A stretch of 64,000 bases of DNA from Bacteroides intestinalis DSM 17393 (GCF_000172175.1 NZ_ABJL02000008.1:2356001-2420000), one strand, 5' to 3'. Positions 1 to 9,111 are shown, numbered from the stretch's first letter. Made by a program: numbers and translations. The notes: a model not told the origin generated them from the letters alone.

Positions 1-903
1 CACTTTAAGGCGTTCATATTTGAACCAGTCTTCCACCTGTCCGTCTGCATGTACAGCAACTCCCGGCATATAAGCTTCACCCGGATCGACCACCCAGTTC
101 ACTCCATCCTTCGAACGAAGATAGAAAGCAATACGTCCCAGCCAATCATTAACAATCAGGTGATACTGAATATGATCGCGCCAGATTACGGGATCTTCAA
201 ACCGACCGTCTACATCCGGATAAACCCGTTTGTCGGTCAGTTGATTGTATTCCGATAGTCCATCTCTGCTGACCCAGATACCACCACCACGACAAACCAT
301 CACATAAGAGCTGTCTTCACGCTGGGCAAATGAAAGATTAGACAGACCCTCGATAATACGGCGGTCGCGTGCATTGAAATCAAACTTTCCATATTCCCAT
401 TTTCCATTCAGATCATCGGATACATAACGTCCATTGATCACATAAACAACATATTGCCCATTCTTAGCACGGAATATTTCAGGATTATGCCCTTTACCTA
501 TGATACGAATAGGCTTGAAAGGTCCCGTCAGATTGTCGCTTATGGTATGAAATACGTATGAATTAGGCCATTCCATGTGTCCTTTAGGTGAACATTCCAG
601 CCAGCCGCAGGCAAATAGATGATATTTACCGTCTTCGCCTTTTCGAATATTTCCACCCCAATAGGACCAGATACCGTCTTCAATGCCATTATCTACATAA
701 CGCGGAAGCACACAGTCAGCGCCCCATGTATCGGATGAAAGTACATTTCCCTTCATCGGCAGGAAACGATCCATAAAGCGGGCACCTTTCACTAATTGTT
801 TCCATTCCGCAGGACGTTCCCGTTCCGTTATTTGTGAAAAAGAGGAATGACTGATCAAGAGCATGACTCCCAGTAGAGCAAATTTAAAGAGGCTTCTTTC
901 CAT
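1..903 (-). CDS. Secreted beta-propeller glycoside hydrolase (GH43/GH117-like), 3' end cut by window edge
   Basis: Reading from an ATG at 903 gives 301 uninterrupted codons that run off the left edge, so the C-terminus is missing. The first about 24 residues are a signal peptide (hydrophobic core, ending FSQ). The body is rich in Trp/Tyr/Gly with the blade-like segments YWGGN (about 82-86), GHNPEIF (about 138-144) and FEDPVIW (about 235-241), the spaced Asp/Glu-Pro pattern typical of five-bladed beta-propeller glycosidases. I infer a periplasmic or surface enzyme acting on a plant or marine-type glycan; the substrate cannot be told. It is divergent from the GH3 gene across tmRNA. Other propeller families such as GH117 or GH32-like remain possible. 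Confidence 0.7.
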   Translation of the reverse strand, partial: MERSLFKFALLGVMLLISHSSFSQITERERPAEWKQLVKGARFMDRFLPMKGNVLSSDTWGADCVLPRYVDNGIEDGIWSYWGGNIRKGEDGKYHLFACGWLECSPKGHMEWPNSYVFHTISDNLTGPFKPIRIIGKGHNPEIFRAKNGQYVVYVINGRYVSDDLNGKWEYGKFDFNARDRRIIEGLSNLSFAQREDSSYVMVCRGGGIWVSRDGLSEYNQLTDKRVYPDVDGRFEDPVIWRDHIQYHLIVNDWLGRIAFYLRSKDGVNWVVDPGEAYMPGVAVHADGQVEDWFKYERLKV

Positions 904-1124
904 AAATATAATATTAGAATTGGTTTTAAATAGATTTACATGGCCAAAAGTAGAAGAATTGCATATAAAAGGAAAAGGAAAGAAAGTAAAAAGGTACGTA
1001 AACCTTTACGTAAACAGAGATTACAGCTTTACAGATGCTTTTCATTTTCATCACGTTATTGTATACGATTCGGTGACAACTACCTAAGTAGTTGGAAATT
1101 AAGAGAGAATATCTGGTAAAACAA
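904..1124. other. Intergenic spacer between glycosidase start and tmRNA terminator
   Basis: About 220 bases without a supportable gene. It is AT-rich and contains a short direct repeat of ACGTAAAC spaced 12 bp near 996-1015. It should hold the promoter of the leftward glycosidase, but I cannot assign one confidently. Confidence 0.4.
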
Positions 1125-1155
1125 AAGTCCTTGAACTTTAGCAGTTCAAGGACTT
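1125..1155 (-). terminator. Intrinsic terminator of tmRNA
   Basis: A perfect 13-bp inverted repeat (AAGTCCTTGAACT, 1125-1137, against 1143-1155) with a 5-nt loop, followed on the minus strand by a T-rich run. It lies 15 bases beyond the tmRNA 3' end. Confidence 0.85.
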
Positions 1156-1169
1156 ACCATTTTTATTTG

Positions 1170-1563
1170 TGGAGCTGGAGGGAATCGAACCCTCGTCCAA
1201 ACGAGGAAATCATAAGCTTTCTACATGCTTATCTTTGCTTAAGTTTTCGAGCAACGGCAGAACCAAAGCCATCAACCATTGCCTTATCCTTTAAAGTTTC
1301 ATTCTCGCCTCAAGGCCGACAAGAACTATCTCCGATGTAACTGCACCACTGGATCGGAATGCTTCGGAGCAACAGCTTCCGAGTGATGTCTCGTCCCAGC
1401 ACCTGGTGCCGGGATTAAGCTAATCTACTATGATTCGATTAAGCAGCAAGAGCGTATTGTCTTTCGCCAGATAAAATTTTGAGGACTGAGATTAAAGTGC
1501 AAATCAACGACGCACTGCATGCTTACTTACTATTTCTACCCGCTGTCAAATCCAGTCAACCCC
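1170..1563 (-). ncRNA. ssrA: tmRNA (SsrA), tag peptide GERQYALAA
   Basis: Transfer-messenger RNA rescues ribosomes stalled on broken mRNAs and tags the nascent peptide for proteolysis. The 5' end GGGGTTG (from 1563) pairs with CAGCTCC near 1171-1177 to form a 7-bp tRNA-like acceptor stem with one G-U pair; discriminator A is at 1170 and CCA is not encoded. The T-arm reads GGTTCGATTCC. The tag frame on the minus strand is 1468 to 1442, GGC GAA AGA CAA TAC GCT CTT GCT GCT, then TAA at 1441-1439: G-E-R-Q-Y-A-L-A-A. The C-terminal ALAA is the expected degron. From memory, well-known Bacteroides tags read GETNYALAA, so the Arg-Gln pair is a variant. SmpB is the protein partner and is not in the window. 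Confidence 0.97.
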
Positions 1564-1594
1564 AGAATACATACGGTTTTTAGAAATCGTGGGG

Positions 1595-1627
1595 CAAAGA
1601 TAAGAATTCTTTTGTTACTGTACAAAA
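1595..1627 (-). promoter_or_regulatory. tmRNA promoter (Bacteroides -33/-7)
   Basis: On the minus strand TTTTG (1627-1623) is followed after 20 bases by TATCTTTG (1602-1595), matching the Bacteroides consensus TTTG / TAnnTTTG. Predicted start is near 1588, leaving about 25 nt of 5' leader to be trimmed by RNase P. Confidence 0.75.
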
Positions 1628-1761
1628 GAATAGTGTGATTGCTTACTCCGGATTAATAAACCTTATCTTTTTATAAGACCCAAAGCAGTCTTGCATTACC
1701 ATACGTACAATAAAAGCCAGTACTCCGGACGATTTTACCTTTCTTTCTCCCACATAACCCG

Positions 1762-1769
1762 TACCTTTG
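1762..1769 (+). promoter_or_regulatory. Promoter -7 element upstream of GH3 gene
   Basis: TACCTTTG fits TAnnTTTG. Transcription from about 1776 would give a 30-nt leader to the ATG at 1806. It lies inside the 39-base in-frame extension upstream, which argues that the extension is not translated. Confidence 0.6.
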
Positions 1770-1805
1770 GCAACAGAAGATAATATACACAAAAATATAA
1801 ATATC

Positions 1806-4637
1806 ATGAAGAAACTAATTGCAATGACACTACTGCTCGGAGGCAGTACTCTGCTCTGCGCACAAAAGACCGTGAAGATACCGGCTGTATACAAACCCGT
1901 CAAAAGCGAGATGTACAAGAAAGGCTGGATTGATTTCAACAAAAACGGAGTGAAGGATGTATACGAAGATCCGAATGCCTCGCTGGATGCACGTATCGAA
2001 GATCTGCTCAGCCAGATGACACTGGAAGAAAAGACTTGCCAGATGGTAACCCTCTACGGCTATAAACGTGTACTAAAGGACGACCTCCCCACCCCCGAAT
2101 GGAAACAAATGCTTTGGAAAGACGGCATCGGTGCCATTGACGAACACCTGAACGGTTTCCAACAATGGGGACTTCCCCCATCGGATAATCCCTATGTATG
2201 GCCGGCATCCCGCCATGCCTGGGCACTGAATGAAGTACAACGCTTCTTTATAGAAGAAACGCGCCTCGGCATCCCCGTAGACTTTACGAACGAAGGTATC
2301 CGCGGAATAGAAAGTTACCGTGCCACCAATTTTCCCACACAACTGGGATTGGGACATACCTGGAACCGCGAACTGATACGCCAGGTAGGATTAATCACCG
2401 GACGGGAAGCCCGTATATTGGGATATACCAATGTCTATGCTCCCATCCTCGATGTCGGCCGTGACCAGCGTTGGGGACGCTATGAGGAAGTATATGGTGA
2501 ATCTCCTTACCTCGTTGCCGAACTGGGTATTGAAATGGTACGCGGCATGCAACATAACCATCAGGTAGCAGCAACCGGAAAACATTTCGTTGCTTATAGT
2601 AACAACAAGGGCGCCCGCGAAGGTATGGCACGTGTAGACCCGCAAATGTCACCACGCGAAGTGGAAATGATACATGTCTACCCCTTCAAACGAGTGATAA
2701 AGGAAGCGGGATTATTGGGAGTGATGAGTTCGTACAATGATTACGACGGTGTTCCCATACAAGGCAGTTATTATTGGCTGACTACACGTCTGCGTGGCGA
2801 GATGGGTTTCCGGGGATATGTGGTTTCGGATAGTGATGCCGTTGAATATCTTTATACCAAACACAGCACCGCCAAAGATATGAAAGAAGCCGTGCGTCAA
2901 AGTGTAGAAGCCGGTCTGAATGTACGTTGCACCTTCCGGTCACCGGATTCATATGTATTGCCTTTGCGCGAATTGGTAAAAGAGGGCGGACTAAGCGAAG
3001 AAGTGATTAACGACCGTGTACGTGACATTCTGCGTGTAAAATTCCTCATAGGGCTGTTCGACGCTCCCTATCAGACTGACCTTGCAGGAGCCGATAGAGA
3101 AGTAGAGAAAGCTGAAAATGAATCTCTTGCACTGCAAGCCTCACGCGAAAGCCTCGTCTTATTGAAGAATGAAAACAACGTGTTGCCATTGGATATCAAC
3201 AACGTGAAGAAAATAGCAGTTTGCGGCCCAAATGCAGACGAAGAGGGATATGCACTGACACACTACGGTCCTTTGGCAGTAGAAGTAACCACAGTGCTGG
3301 AAGGCATTCGCCAAAAATCCGAAGGCAAAGCAGAAGTACTCTACACCAAAGGCTGTGATCTTGTAGATGCCAATTGGCCGGAAAGCGAACTTATCGACTA
3401 TCCGATGACAGATAACGAACAAGCTGAAATCGATAAAGCAGTAGAAAACGCACGCCAGGCAGATGTAGCCGTAGTCGTATTAGGAGGCGGACAGCGTACC
3501 TGCGGTGAAAACAAATCACGCAGCAGCCTCGACCTTCCGGGACGACAACTGAAACTGCTTCAAGCGGTACAAGCAACCGGAAAGCCCGTCGTACTGGTGC
3601 TGATTAACGGTCGCCCGCTATCCATCAATTGGGCAGACAAGTTCGTTCCCGCTATTTTAGAAGCATGGTATCCGGGGTCCAAAGGTGGAACAGCAGTAGC
3701 CGATGTACTCTTCGGAGATTATAACCCGGGCGGAAAAATGACAGTCACTTTCCCGAAAAGTGTCGGACAAATTCCTTTCAACTTCCCCTGCAAACCTTCT
3801 TCACAGATTGACGGCGGAAAGAATCCGGGACTGGATGGAAACATGTCGCGTGTCAACGGTGCACTCTATTCATTCGGATACGGTCTGAGTTACACCACCT
3901 TTGAGTATTCCGGCATCGAAATCAGTCCGAAAGTGATTACACCGAACCAAAAGGCAACTGTGCGCTGCAAAGTAACAAATACCGGAAAACGTGCAGGCGA
4001 TGAAGTAGTTCAGCTGTATGTTCGCGACATCCTGAGCAGCGTTACCACTTACGAAAAGAATCTGGCAGGCTTTGAGCGTATCCACCTGCAACCGGGAGAA
4101 ACGAAAGAGGTAGTTTTCACCCTCGACCGCAAACAGCTGGAATTACTGGATAAGCACATGGAATGGGTAGTGGAACCGGGAGACTTCAGCATTATGGTAG
4201 GTGCTTCTTCCGAAGACATCCGCCTGAGTGGAAAATTGACAGTAGAAGATCCAAACGCCCCCATGCAAGCACAGGCAAAACCGGATGCTCCCGTAACTGC
4301 CAGCACCAATCCGGAAAGTGTAATGAACGTGCTCGATAAAAAAATGAATACTGTTTGGGAAGGAAATAAAGGAGATTATATTACCTTTGCCTTGGAGAAC
4401 GGCTCCAAGGTAGATGGCGTTTCCATTGCATTCAGCAGAGGCAACGGTCTGCCGGCGGAGTTTGAAATCCAGCTTTCAAGTGGCGGCGGACAATTCCTGA
4501 CGGTTTATTCGGGTACAGTCAGCGAGTACGGAAAGTTGATTTCATATACGTTCAAAGGAACTATTGCCAGCGACTTGCGCATTGTACTAAATGATGACCG
4601 CGTAGGAGTGGCAGAAATAGTGTGCGAAGCACGCTAA
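1806..4637 (+). CDS. Glycoside hydrolase family 3 beta-glucosidase/xylosidase
   Basis: 943 residues. The chosen start gives a signal peptide (MKKLIAMTLLLGGSTLLCAQ); an upstream in-frame ATG at 1767 would hide it behind 13 polar residues and overlaps the promoter. Domain order: GH3 N-terminal TIM barrel (about 50-390) with KHFVAY and the nucleophile motif VVSDSDA (Asp at about 342), the GH3 C-terminal alpha/beta sandwich (about 430-660), a fibronectin III-like domain (about 700-790) and a roughly 110-residue C-terminal beta-rich extension after a Pro/Ala linker that resembles a discoidin-like module. Periplasmic removal of terminal beta-linked glucose or xylose is the family role; the exact sugar is unknown. 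The lactonase follows about 100 bp downstream and may be co-transcribed. Confidence 0.93.
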   Translation: MKKLIAMTLLLGGSTLLCAQKTVKIPAVYKPVKSEMYKKGWIDFNKNGVKDVYEDPNASLDARIEDLLSQMTLEEKTCQMVTLYGYKRVLKDDLPTPEWKQMLWKDGIGAIDEHLNGFQQWGLPPSDNPYVWPASRHAWALNEVQRFFIEETRLGIPVDFTNEGIRGIESYRATNFPTQLGLGHTWNRELIRQVGLITGREARILGYTNVYAPILDVGRDQRWGRYEEVYGESPYLVAELGIEMVRGMQHNHQVAATGKHFVAYSNNKGAREGMARVDPQMSPREVEMIHVYPFKRVIKEAGLLGVMSSYNDYDGVPIQGSYYWLTTRLRGEMGFRGYVVSDSDAVEYLYTKHSTAKDMKEAVRQSVEAGLNVRCTFRSPDSYVLPLRELVKEGGLSEEVINDRVRDILRVKFLIGLFDAPYQTDLAGADREVEKAENESLALQASRESLVLLKNENNVLPLDINNVKKIAVCGPNADEEGYALTHYGPLAVEVTTVLEGIRQKSEGKAEVLYTKGCDLVDANWPESELIDYPMTDNEQAEIDKAVENARQADVAVVVLGGGQRTCGENKSRSSLDLPGRQLKLLQAVQATGKPVVLVLINGRPLSINWADKFVPAILEAWYPGSKGGTAVADVLFGDYNPGGKMTVTFPKSVGQIPFNFPCKPSSQIDGGKNPGLDGNMSRVNGALYSFGYGLSYTTFEYSGIEISPKVITPNQKATVRCKVTNTGKRAGDEVVQLYVRDILSSVTTYEKNLAGFERIHLQPGETKEVVFTLDRKQLELLDKHMEWVVEPGDFSIMVGASSEDIRLSGKLTVEDPNAPMQAQAKPDAPVTASTNPESVMNVLDKKMNTVWEGNKGDYITFALENGSKVDGVSIAFSRGNGLPAEFEIQLSSGGGQFLTVYSGTVSEYGKLISYTFKGTIASDLRIVLNDDRVGVAEIVCEAR

Positions 4638-4729
4638 AGAGTGATAAGGTGATAAAGTTATAGCGTGATATTTTATCATATTACCACCTTATCGCCTTAT
4701 CACTCTATAACATTATCACTCTATAACAT
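4638..4729. repeat. Dyad-symmetric array, 8-bp step (GTGATAAG type)
   Basis: AGAGTGATAAGG (4638-4649) is the exact reverse complement of 4695-4706, centre 4672. Words related to GTGATAAN recur in 8-bp steps on the left and as TTATCNNN on the right. A 16-bp unit starting TTATCACT is duplicated head to tail at 4697-4712 and 4713-4728, ending 7 bases before the next start codon. It shares a 16-base stretch (from 4640) with the array at 30957-31023. Confidence 0.8.
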
Positions 4730-4735
4730 AATATC

Positions 4736-5851
4736 ATGAGAAAACTTCTTTTCTGTATGCTTGGATTAGCAATGACAGCCTGTGCACCCCGCAAAGCGGG
4801 AAACGTAAACAACGAAAGTGACGAACTCGCCATGCTGGTAGGTACGTACACTGATGGAAACAGCAAAGGTATTTACACCTTCCGTTTCAACCAGGAAACG
4901 GGACTTGCCACCTCGCTCAGTTCCATCGAAGTACTCAACCCGTCTTACCTCATCCCTTCGGAAGATGGAAAGTTTGTCTATGCCGTCAGCGAAATGAACG
5001 ACACAACAGCTGCTCTCAATGCTTTCTCCTTCGATAAGGAAACAGGGAAACTCAGTTTGTTGAACCGCCAGCCCACTATGGGAGCCGATCCTTGCTACGT
5101 TGCCACCAACGGAAAAGAAGTACTCACAGCCAACTACAGCGGAGGTAGCATGTCTATCTTCCCGTTGAAAAAGAATGGTTCATTAGAGCCTATCGATACC
5201 CTTTTTGAAGGCAGTACCGGCGGACCGGACGCTGAAAGACAGGCAACACCCCACGTACATTGCACTGTCTTCTCTCCGGATGGAAAATATATCTTTGCCA
5301 CTGATTTCAGTGCCGACCGTATCCTACGCTTTGTCATACACCCGAAGAGCATTATCCCCCACCCTTCTGCCGAAGCTATTGACGTAGATCCTAATTCCGG
5401 TCCACGTCATCTCACCTTCAGCCCGAACGGCAAGTACGCGTATCTTATCAGCGAATTATCCGGTAATATCACAGCTTTCAGTTACCTGGATGGTAAACTG
5501 GAAAAGATACAGACCATTGCAGCCGACACACTCCGTGCACGTGGCAGTGCCGATATACATCTCAGTCCCGATGGGAAATACTTGTATGCCAGCAATCGCC
5601 TGAAAGGTGACGGTCTTGCCATCTTCGAAGTAAATCCGGAAACCGGCATGTTAGCAAAGGTAGGCTACCAGTTGACGGGGATTCATCCGCGTAACTTTAT
5701 TATCACCCCGAACGGGAAATATCTGTTGGCCGCCTGCCGCGACAGTCATGTCATTCAGGTATTCCAACGAGATCCCGTAACAGGTCTGTTATCAGATACG
5801 CATCAAGATATCCGTATTGATAAACCCGTCTGCATCCAATTCGTAAAATAG
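4736..5851 (+). CDS. Lactonase family beta-propeller lipoprotein (6-phosphogluconolactonase-like)
   Basis: 371 residues. The N-terminus has a signal peptide with a lipobox (LAMTAC, Cys at 16), so it is probably membrane-anchored, unlike cytosolic Pgl of E. coli. The rest is a seven-bladed propeller of the YbhE/lactonase type: repeated blades ending in SPDGKY, SPNGKY or TPNGKY at about residues 180, 225, 280 and 330. Family members hydrolyse 6-phosphogluconolactone or related lactones; for an exported lipoprotein the substrate is more likely a free sugar lactone, which is inference. It sits behind the GH3 gene, separated by an 8-bp-step repeat array, which may shape the mRNA between them. Confidence 0.85.
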   Translation: MRKLLFCMLGLAMTACAPRKAGNVNNESDELAMLVGTYTDGNSKGIYTFRFNQETGLATSLSSIEVLNPSYLIPSEDGKFVYAVSEMNDTTAALNAFSFDKETGKLSLLNRQPTMGADPCYVATNGKEVLTANYSGGSMSIFPLKKNGSLEPIDTLFEGSTGGPDAERQATPHVHCTVFSPDGKYIFATDFSADRILRFVIHPKSIIPHPSAEAIDVDPNSGPRHLTFSPNGKYAYLISELSGNITAFSYLDGKLEKIQTIAADTLRARGSADIHLSPDGKYLYASNRLKGDGLAIFEVNPETGMLAKVGYQLTGIHPRNFIITPNGKYLLAACRDSHVIQVFQRDPVTGLLSDTHQDIRIDKPVCIQFVK

Positions 5852-5934
5852 CCGGGTAAAAGCTTAACTTCCGGTTTTTAATCTTGTATATTTGTCATCG
5901 TAATCCTGATTTAGATTCAGGGTCACAGATAGTA

Positions 5935-5968
5935 ACAGGGAAAAGCATTTGCTTCTCCCTGTTTTTTT
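5935..5968 (+). terminator. Intrinsic terminator after the lactonase gene
   Basis: ACAGGGAAAAGC (5935-5946) pairs with GCTTCTCCCTGT (5951-5962), one mismatch, 4-nt loop, followed by seven T. Confidence 0.85.
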
Positions 5969-6031
5969 ATATCCGATACTTTTTCAGGCGAAAAATAAGA
6001 TACTTTGAGGCAAAATACATCCGTCCCACCC

Positions 6032-6128
6032 TTTACTAAAATGGCTTCGGATTTTTACTAAATTCACGACTGAAAATTAGTAAAAATCTACCGGAAAATT
6101 AGTAAAAACCCGATAAGGTTTTAGTAAA
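6032..6128. repeat. Dyad-symmetric array, 22-bp step (TTTACTAAA)
   Basis: TTTACTAAA lies at 6032-6040 and 6054-6062 (step 22). Its reverse complement core TTAGTAAA lies at 6077, 6099 and 6121 (steps 22 and 22). The two halves mirror each other around 6069. It occupies the spacer between the lactonase terminator and the DUF4831 promoter; the rest of that 412-base spacer shows nothing else I can name. Confidence 0.85.
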
Positions 6129-6221
6129 AAACAGTCACCCCGTCCAGAAAGGCTTCTGACGGCACTGACAGCCTATTCTGTTAATATTCTATAATCTTAC
6201 TCTTGACAAAAATAACTTCAT

Positions 6222-6229
6222 TAACTTTG
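6222..6229 (+). promoter_or_regulatory. Promoter -7 element of DUF4831 gene
   Basis: TAACTTTG fits TAnnTTTG, 35 bases upstream of the ATG at 6264; a TTG at 6203-6205 is a possible upstream element. Confidence 0.55.
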
Positions 6230-6263
6230 TCCCTTAACCGAAATTGTTTAAACAACGCGATTT

Positions 6264-7325
6264 ATGAAGAAAAAAAACATAGTATTACTTTCAGCACTGT
6301 TGTTCTCCGTTTCTGCCATAGCGCAAACAGAAGTGACAACAGGTATCATGCGTGGCAAAGACTACGGCGTTACTTACGTACTTCCGAAAACAGAAATCGA
6401 ACTTACCGTGCAAGCCACTAAACATATCTATACTCCCGGAGAATTTTCCAAGTATGCTGACCGTTATCTGCGATTAACTAATGTTTCTTCCGAACCGAAA
6501 ACTTACTGGACATTGGACAAGATACAAACAGCAGTAGTCGGTATACCTGATAAAGAGAATGTATATTTTGTAAAGATGAAAGACAAAACCGTGGCTCCTC
6601 TTATCGAATTGAGCAAAGACGGCATCGTCTACTCCATCAACATGCCGTTGGGCAGCGGACAAAAGAAAGCAGCTCCTGCCACTCCCAAGGCAGCTGATAA
6701 TACTCCTTACGTCAATCCCCGTAGCTTCCTGACAGAAGAAATCCTGATGGCAAATTCAACGGCAAAGATGGCGGAGTTGGTTGCAAAAGAAATCTATAAC
6801 ATCCGTGAAAGCAAAAATGCCCTGTTGCGCGGTGAATCGGACAACATGCCCAAAGACGGTGCACAACTAAAGCTTATGCTGGATAACCTGACCTTGCAGG
6901 AACGTGCAATGACCGAAATGTTTGCAGGCAAAGTGACCGATGAAGAGAAAATATATACCATCCGCATCGTCCCCAAAGAGATGAAGAATGAAGTTGCTTT
7001 CCGTTTTTCTAAGAAGTTGGGTATTGTAGCCAACAATGACCTGGCAGGCGAACCTATTTATATCACGGTAACTGACCTTAAAAGCATAAAAATCCCTGAA
7101 GTCGATCCAAAGAAGAAGCTGGATGAAGGTGTTGCCTACAATGTACCGGGCAGAGCTCACGTTACATTAAGCTATAACAATAAAGAATTGTATAATTCAG
7201 AAATTCCTGTCACACAATTTGGTGTAGTCGAATATCTCGCTCCTGTACTGTTCAATAAGAATTCCACAATAAAGGTATTATTCGATCCTGAAACAGGGGC
7301 TTTATTAAAAGTTGACAGAGAGTAA
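6264..7325 (+). CDS. DUF4831 family exported protein
   Basis: 353 residues with a cleavable signal peptide (MKKKNIVLLSALLFSVSAIAQ). Immediately after it come the characteristic lines of the DUF4831 family of Bacteroidota: a mature N-terminus reading GVTYVLPKTEIELTV and YTPGEFSKYADRYL (about residues 35-75). The function of the family is not known to me. The protein is probably periplasmic or outer-membrane associated and mostly beta-strand. The last 21 bases overlap the 3' end of the oppositely oriented PqqD-like gene, so the two are convergent. It has its own promoter and is preceded by the 22-bp-step array. Confidence 0.85.
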   Translation: MKKKNIVLLSALLFSVSAIAQTEVTTGIMRGKDYGVTYVLPKTEIELTVQATKHIYTPGEFSKYADRYLRLTNVSSEPKTYWTLDKIQTAVVGIPDKENVYFVKMKDKTVAPLIELSKDGIVYSINMPLGSGQKKAAPATPKAADNTPYVNPRSFLTEEILMANSTAKMAELVAKEIYNIRESKNALLRGESDNMPKDGAQLKLMLDNLTLQERAMTEMFAGKVTDEEKIYTIRIVPKEMKNEVAFRFSKKLGIVANNDLAGEPIYITVTDLKSIKIPEVDPKKKLDEGVAYNVPGRAHVTLSYNNKELYNSEIPVTQFGVVEYLAPVLFNKNSTIKVLFDPETGALLKVDRE

Positions 7326-7658
7326 TTTTATAAATCCATCCTTTCGTAATTGCACCACATAAGTTGTGACTCGTGAAGCATAATTCTCATCAGGATGGAA
7401 ATGATCAGCAAGCTGGAAAACAATCTCCCGTACCGTACGCCGCCCGTCTATCAGACGCCACACTGCACTGCCGTGTTCTTCAAGGCGGACATGAATATCA
7501 GGAGACATGCTTTGCGGTAACAAAAGCCGGCGCATCCACTCATACTTGAAGCGGGGATAGGAGATTACAGCGTAATCTCCCTCCCATTCGGTCAAGATGT
7601 GGTCACAACGAACCGGAACAGCATCCAACAGACTGACTTTTCCTTCTGGTGTTTCCAT
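7305..7658 (-). CDS. PqqD family protein
   Basis: 117 residues. The segment HVRLEEHGSAVWRLIDGRRTV (about 56-76) followed by EIVFQLADHF matches the winged-helix PqqD fold (also called RRE), which binds leader peptides for radical-SAM and other RiPP-modifying enzymes. The first about 45 residues form a family-specific extension rich in aromatic residues. No precursor peptide, radical-SAM enzyme or RiPP gene is present nearby, so a role as a stand-alone adaptor is inference. It lies 18 bases downstream of the MFS gene on the same strand and is probably in its transcript. Confidence 0.75.
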   Translation of the reverse strand: METPEGKVSLLDAVPVRCDHILTEWEGDYAVISYPRFKYEWMRRLLLPQSMSPDIHVRLEEHGSAVWRLIDGRRTVREIVFQLADHFHPDENYASRVTTYVVQLRKDGFIKLLSVNF

Positions 7659-7676
7659 ACTCGTATCTGTTTACAC

Positions 7677-9068
7677 TTATTTCTGAATATTGGGTTCTTC
7701 CAATTGATAACCAAACTTTTTATCGGCTCTCTTCAGCATAAAGGCTACCACAAGAGACAAACAAGCAATACCTGTAAATATACACATAGGTATCGTATAG
7801 TCGTACAGATTCGTTCCATCCGCCTTCTTGCCCACGATACAATAAAGATCAAGTACCTTACCAATCAGCGTAGGAATACCCCACAAACCAATATTCTGAA
7901 TAAAGAAAATCAATGCATAAGCTGTACCCAACTGGCTTACAGGGAATATCTTAGCCACCGCAGGCCACATAGCAGAAGGCACCAACGAGAAAGCAATACC
8001 CAGAATAATCATCAAACCAATAGCCACTAACCAGTAATTAATGGCAGGAATGGCATAAATAAAGTGCACACCTATCAGCATTGCAGCACCCAGTATCATA
8101 ATAGAAGCTGACTTACCGCGTTTATCTATAAATCCACCGAATATTGGAGTAAGAATCAAAGCACCCAAAGCCGGCAATCCGGCAAAAGTACCCGCTACAT
8201 TCTCATTAATACCATATTTGATAATCATCAACTCGGAAGCAAACTTCTGGAAAGGGAATACACAGGAATAGAATAATACGCACAGCAAAGCTATCAACCA
8301 GAAGCCCGGGTTAACGAGGATATTCTTCACATCTTTGAAAGAGAATTTCTCTTCCTCCCCTTCTGTACCTGCTGCTATAGCTTCTGCTTCCATCTGCCTG
8401 TCAAGCTTCTTATCCATTACTGAAAAAATAAAGAAAGCAACCAGACCACCTAAGAGAAGAATCAATCCTACCAATACCGGAGTAGTGATACCGAAAGCAC
8501 GTGCCAAAGGAATAGCCACTGCATAACCGGCTTGCGAACCGATACGTGCCAGTGCTACCTGTACACCCATAGCCGTAGCCAGTTCTTTACCCCTGAACCA
8601 CTTGGCTATAATTTTAGAAACAGTGATACCGGCAACTTCCGCACCTACACCAAAAATGGAATAGCCGGCAAATGCAACGAATACGCCTGCTTTATAACCG
8701 AAAATCTCGTTAAGACCGAAAATCTGTGCATCCGGACCGGCAAGCCCTGTCATGGCATAATATTCAAGTGCCGTACCTCCCACCATCAAGATAGTTGATA
8801 ATTTACCAGTGAAACGGATACCAAAACGGTCAAGGATTAATCCACCCCAAATCAGCATCAGGAAGAATACATTCAGGAAACTATATCCACCTGTGAAGAA
8901 TCCAAAATCACTACTTGTCCAGGCAAGATCCGACTCCAACATTGTTTTCAGTGGCGCTACCACATCGTTTACATAGTAAGCTGCCATCATTGTGAAAGCA
9001 ACAATTACCAATGCTCCCCACCGGGTAGCTTTGGAGTCATTCAATTTAAGTTTTAATTGTTCTGTCAT
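7677..9068 (-). CDS. MFS transporter
   Basis: 463 residues with about 12 hydrophobic segments, a short N-terminal cytosolic tail and a larger central cytosolic loop (about 218-245, MDKKLDRQMEAEAIAAGTEGEEEK) separating two six-helix halves. The loop between helices 2 and 3 reads GLILDRFGIRFTGKL, the MFS signature. Overall it resembles organic-anion/oxalate-formate-like carriers of Bacteroides. Substrate unknown. The PqqD-like gene follows after 18 bases. A TACCTTTG-type promoter lies at 9112-9119. Confidence 0.88.
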   Translation of the reverse strand: MTEQLKLKLNDSKATRWGALVIVAFTMMAAYYVNDVVAPLKTMLESDLAWTSSDFGFFTGGYSFLNVFFLMLIWGGLILDRFGIRFTGKLSTILMVGGTALEYYAMTGLAGPDAQIFGLNEIFGYKAGVFVAFAGYSIFGVGAEVAGITVSKIIAKWFRGKELATAMGVQVALARIGSQAGYAVAIPLARAFGITTPVLVGLILLLGGLVAFFIFSVMDKKLDRQMEAEAIAAGTEGEEEKFSFKDVKNILVNPGFWLIALLCVLFYSCVFPFQKFASELMIIKYGINENVAGTFAGLPALGALILTPIFGGFIDKRGKSASIMILGAAMLIGVHFIYAIPAINYWLVAIGLMIILGIAFSLVPSAMWPAVAKIFPVSQLGTAYALIFFIQNIGLWGIPTLIGKVLDLYCIVGKKADGTNLYDYTIPMCIFTGIACLSLVVAFMLKRADKKFGYQLEEPNIQK

Positions 9069-9111
9069 TGTACTATTTAGATTAATTATTAGTCAGACTG
9101 CATAATCCCGA

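Noticed and set aside
1092..1340. 82-codon open frame on the plus strand
   Set aside because: It lies antisense across the tmRNA gene and its terminator.
1767..1805. Upstream start of the GH3 gene
   Set aside because: It would put 13 polar residues ahead of the signal peptide and lies over the TACCTTTG promoter.
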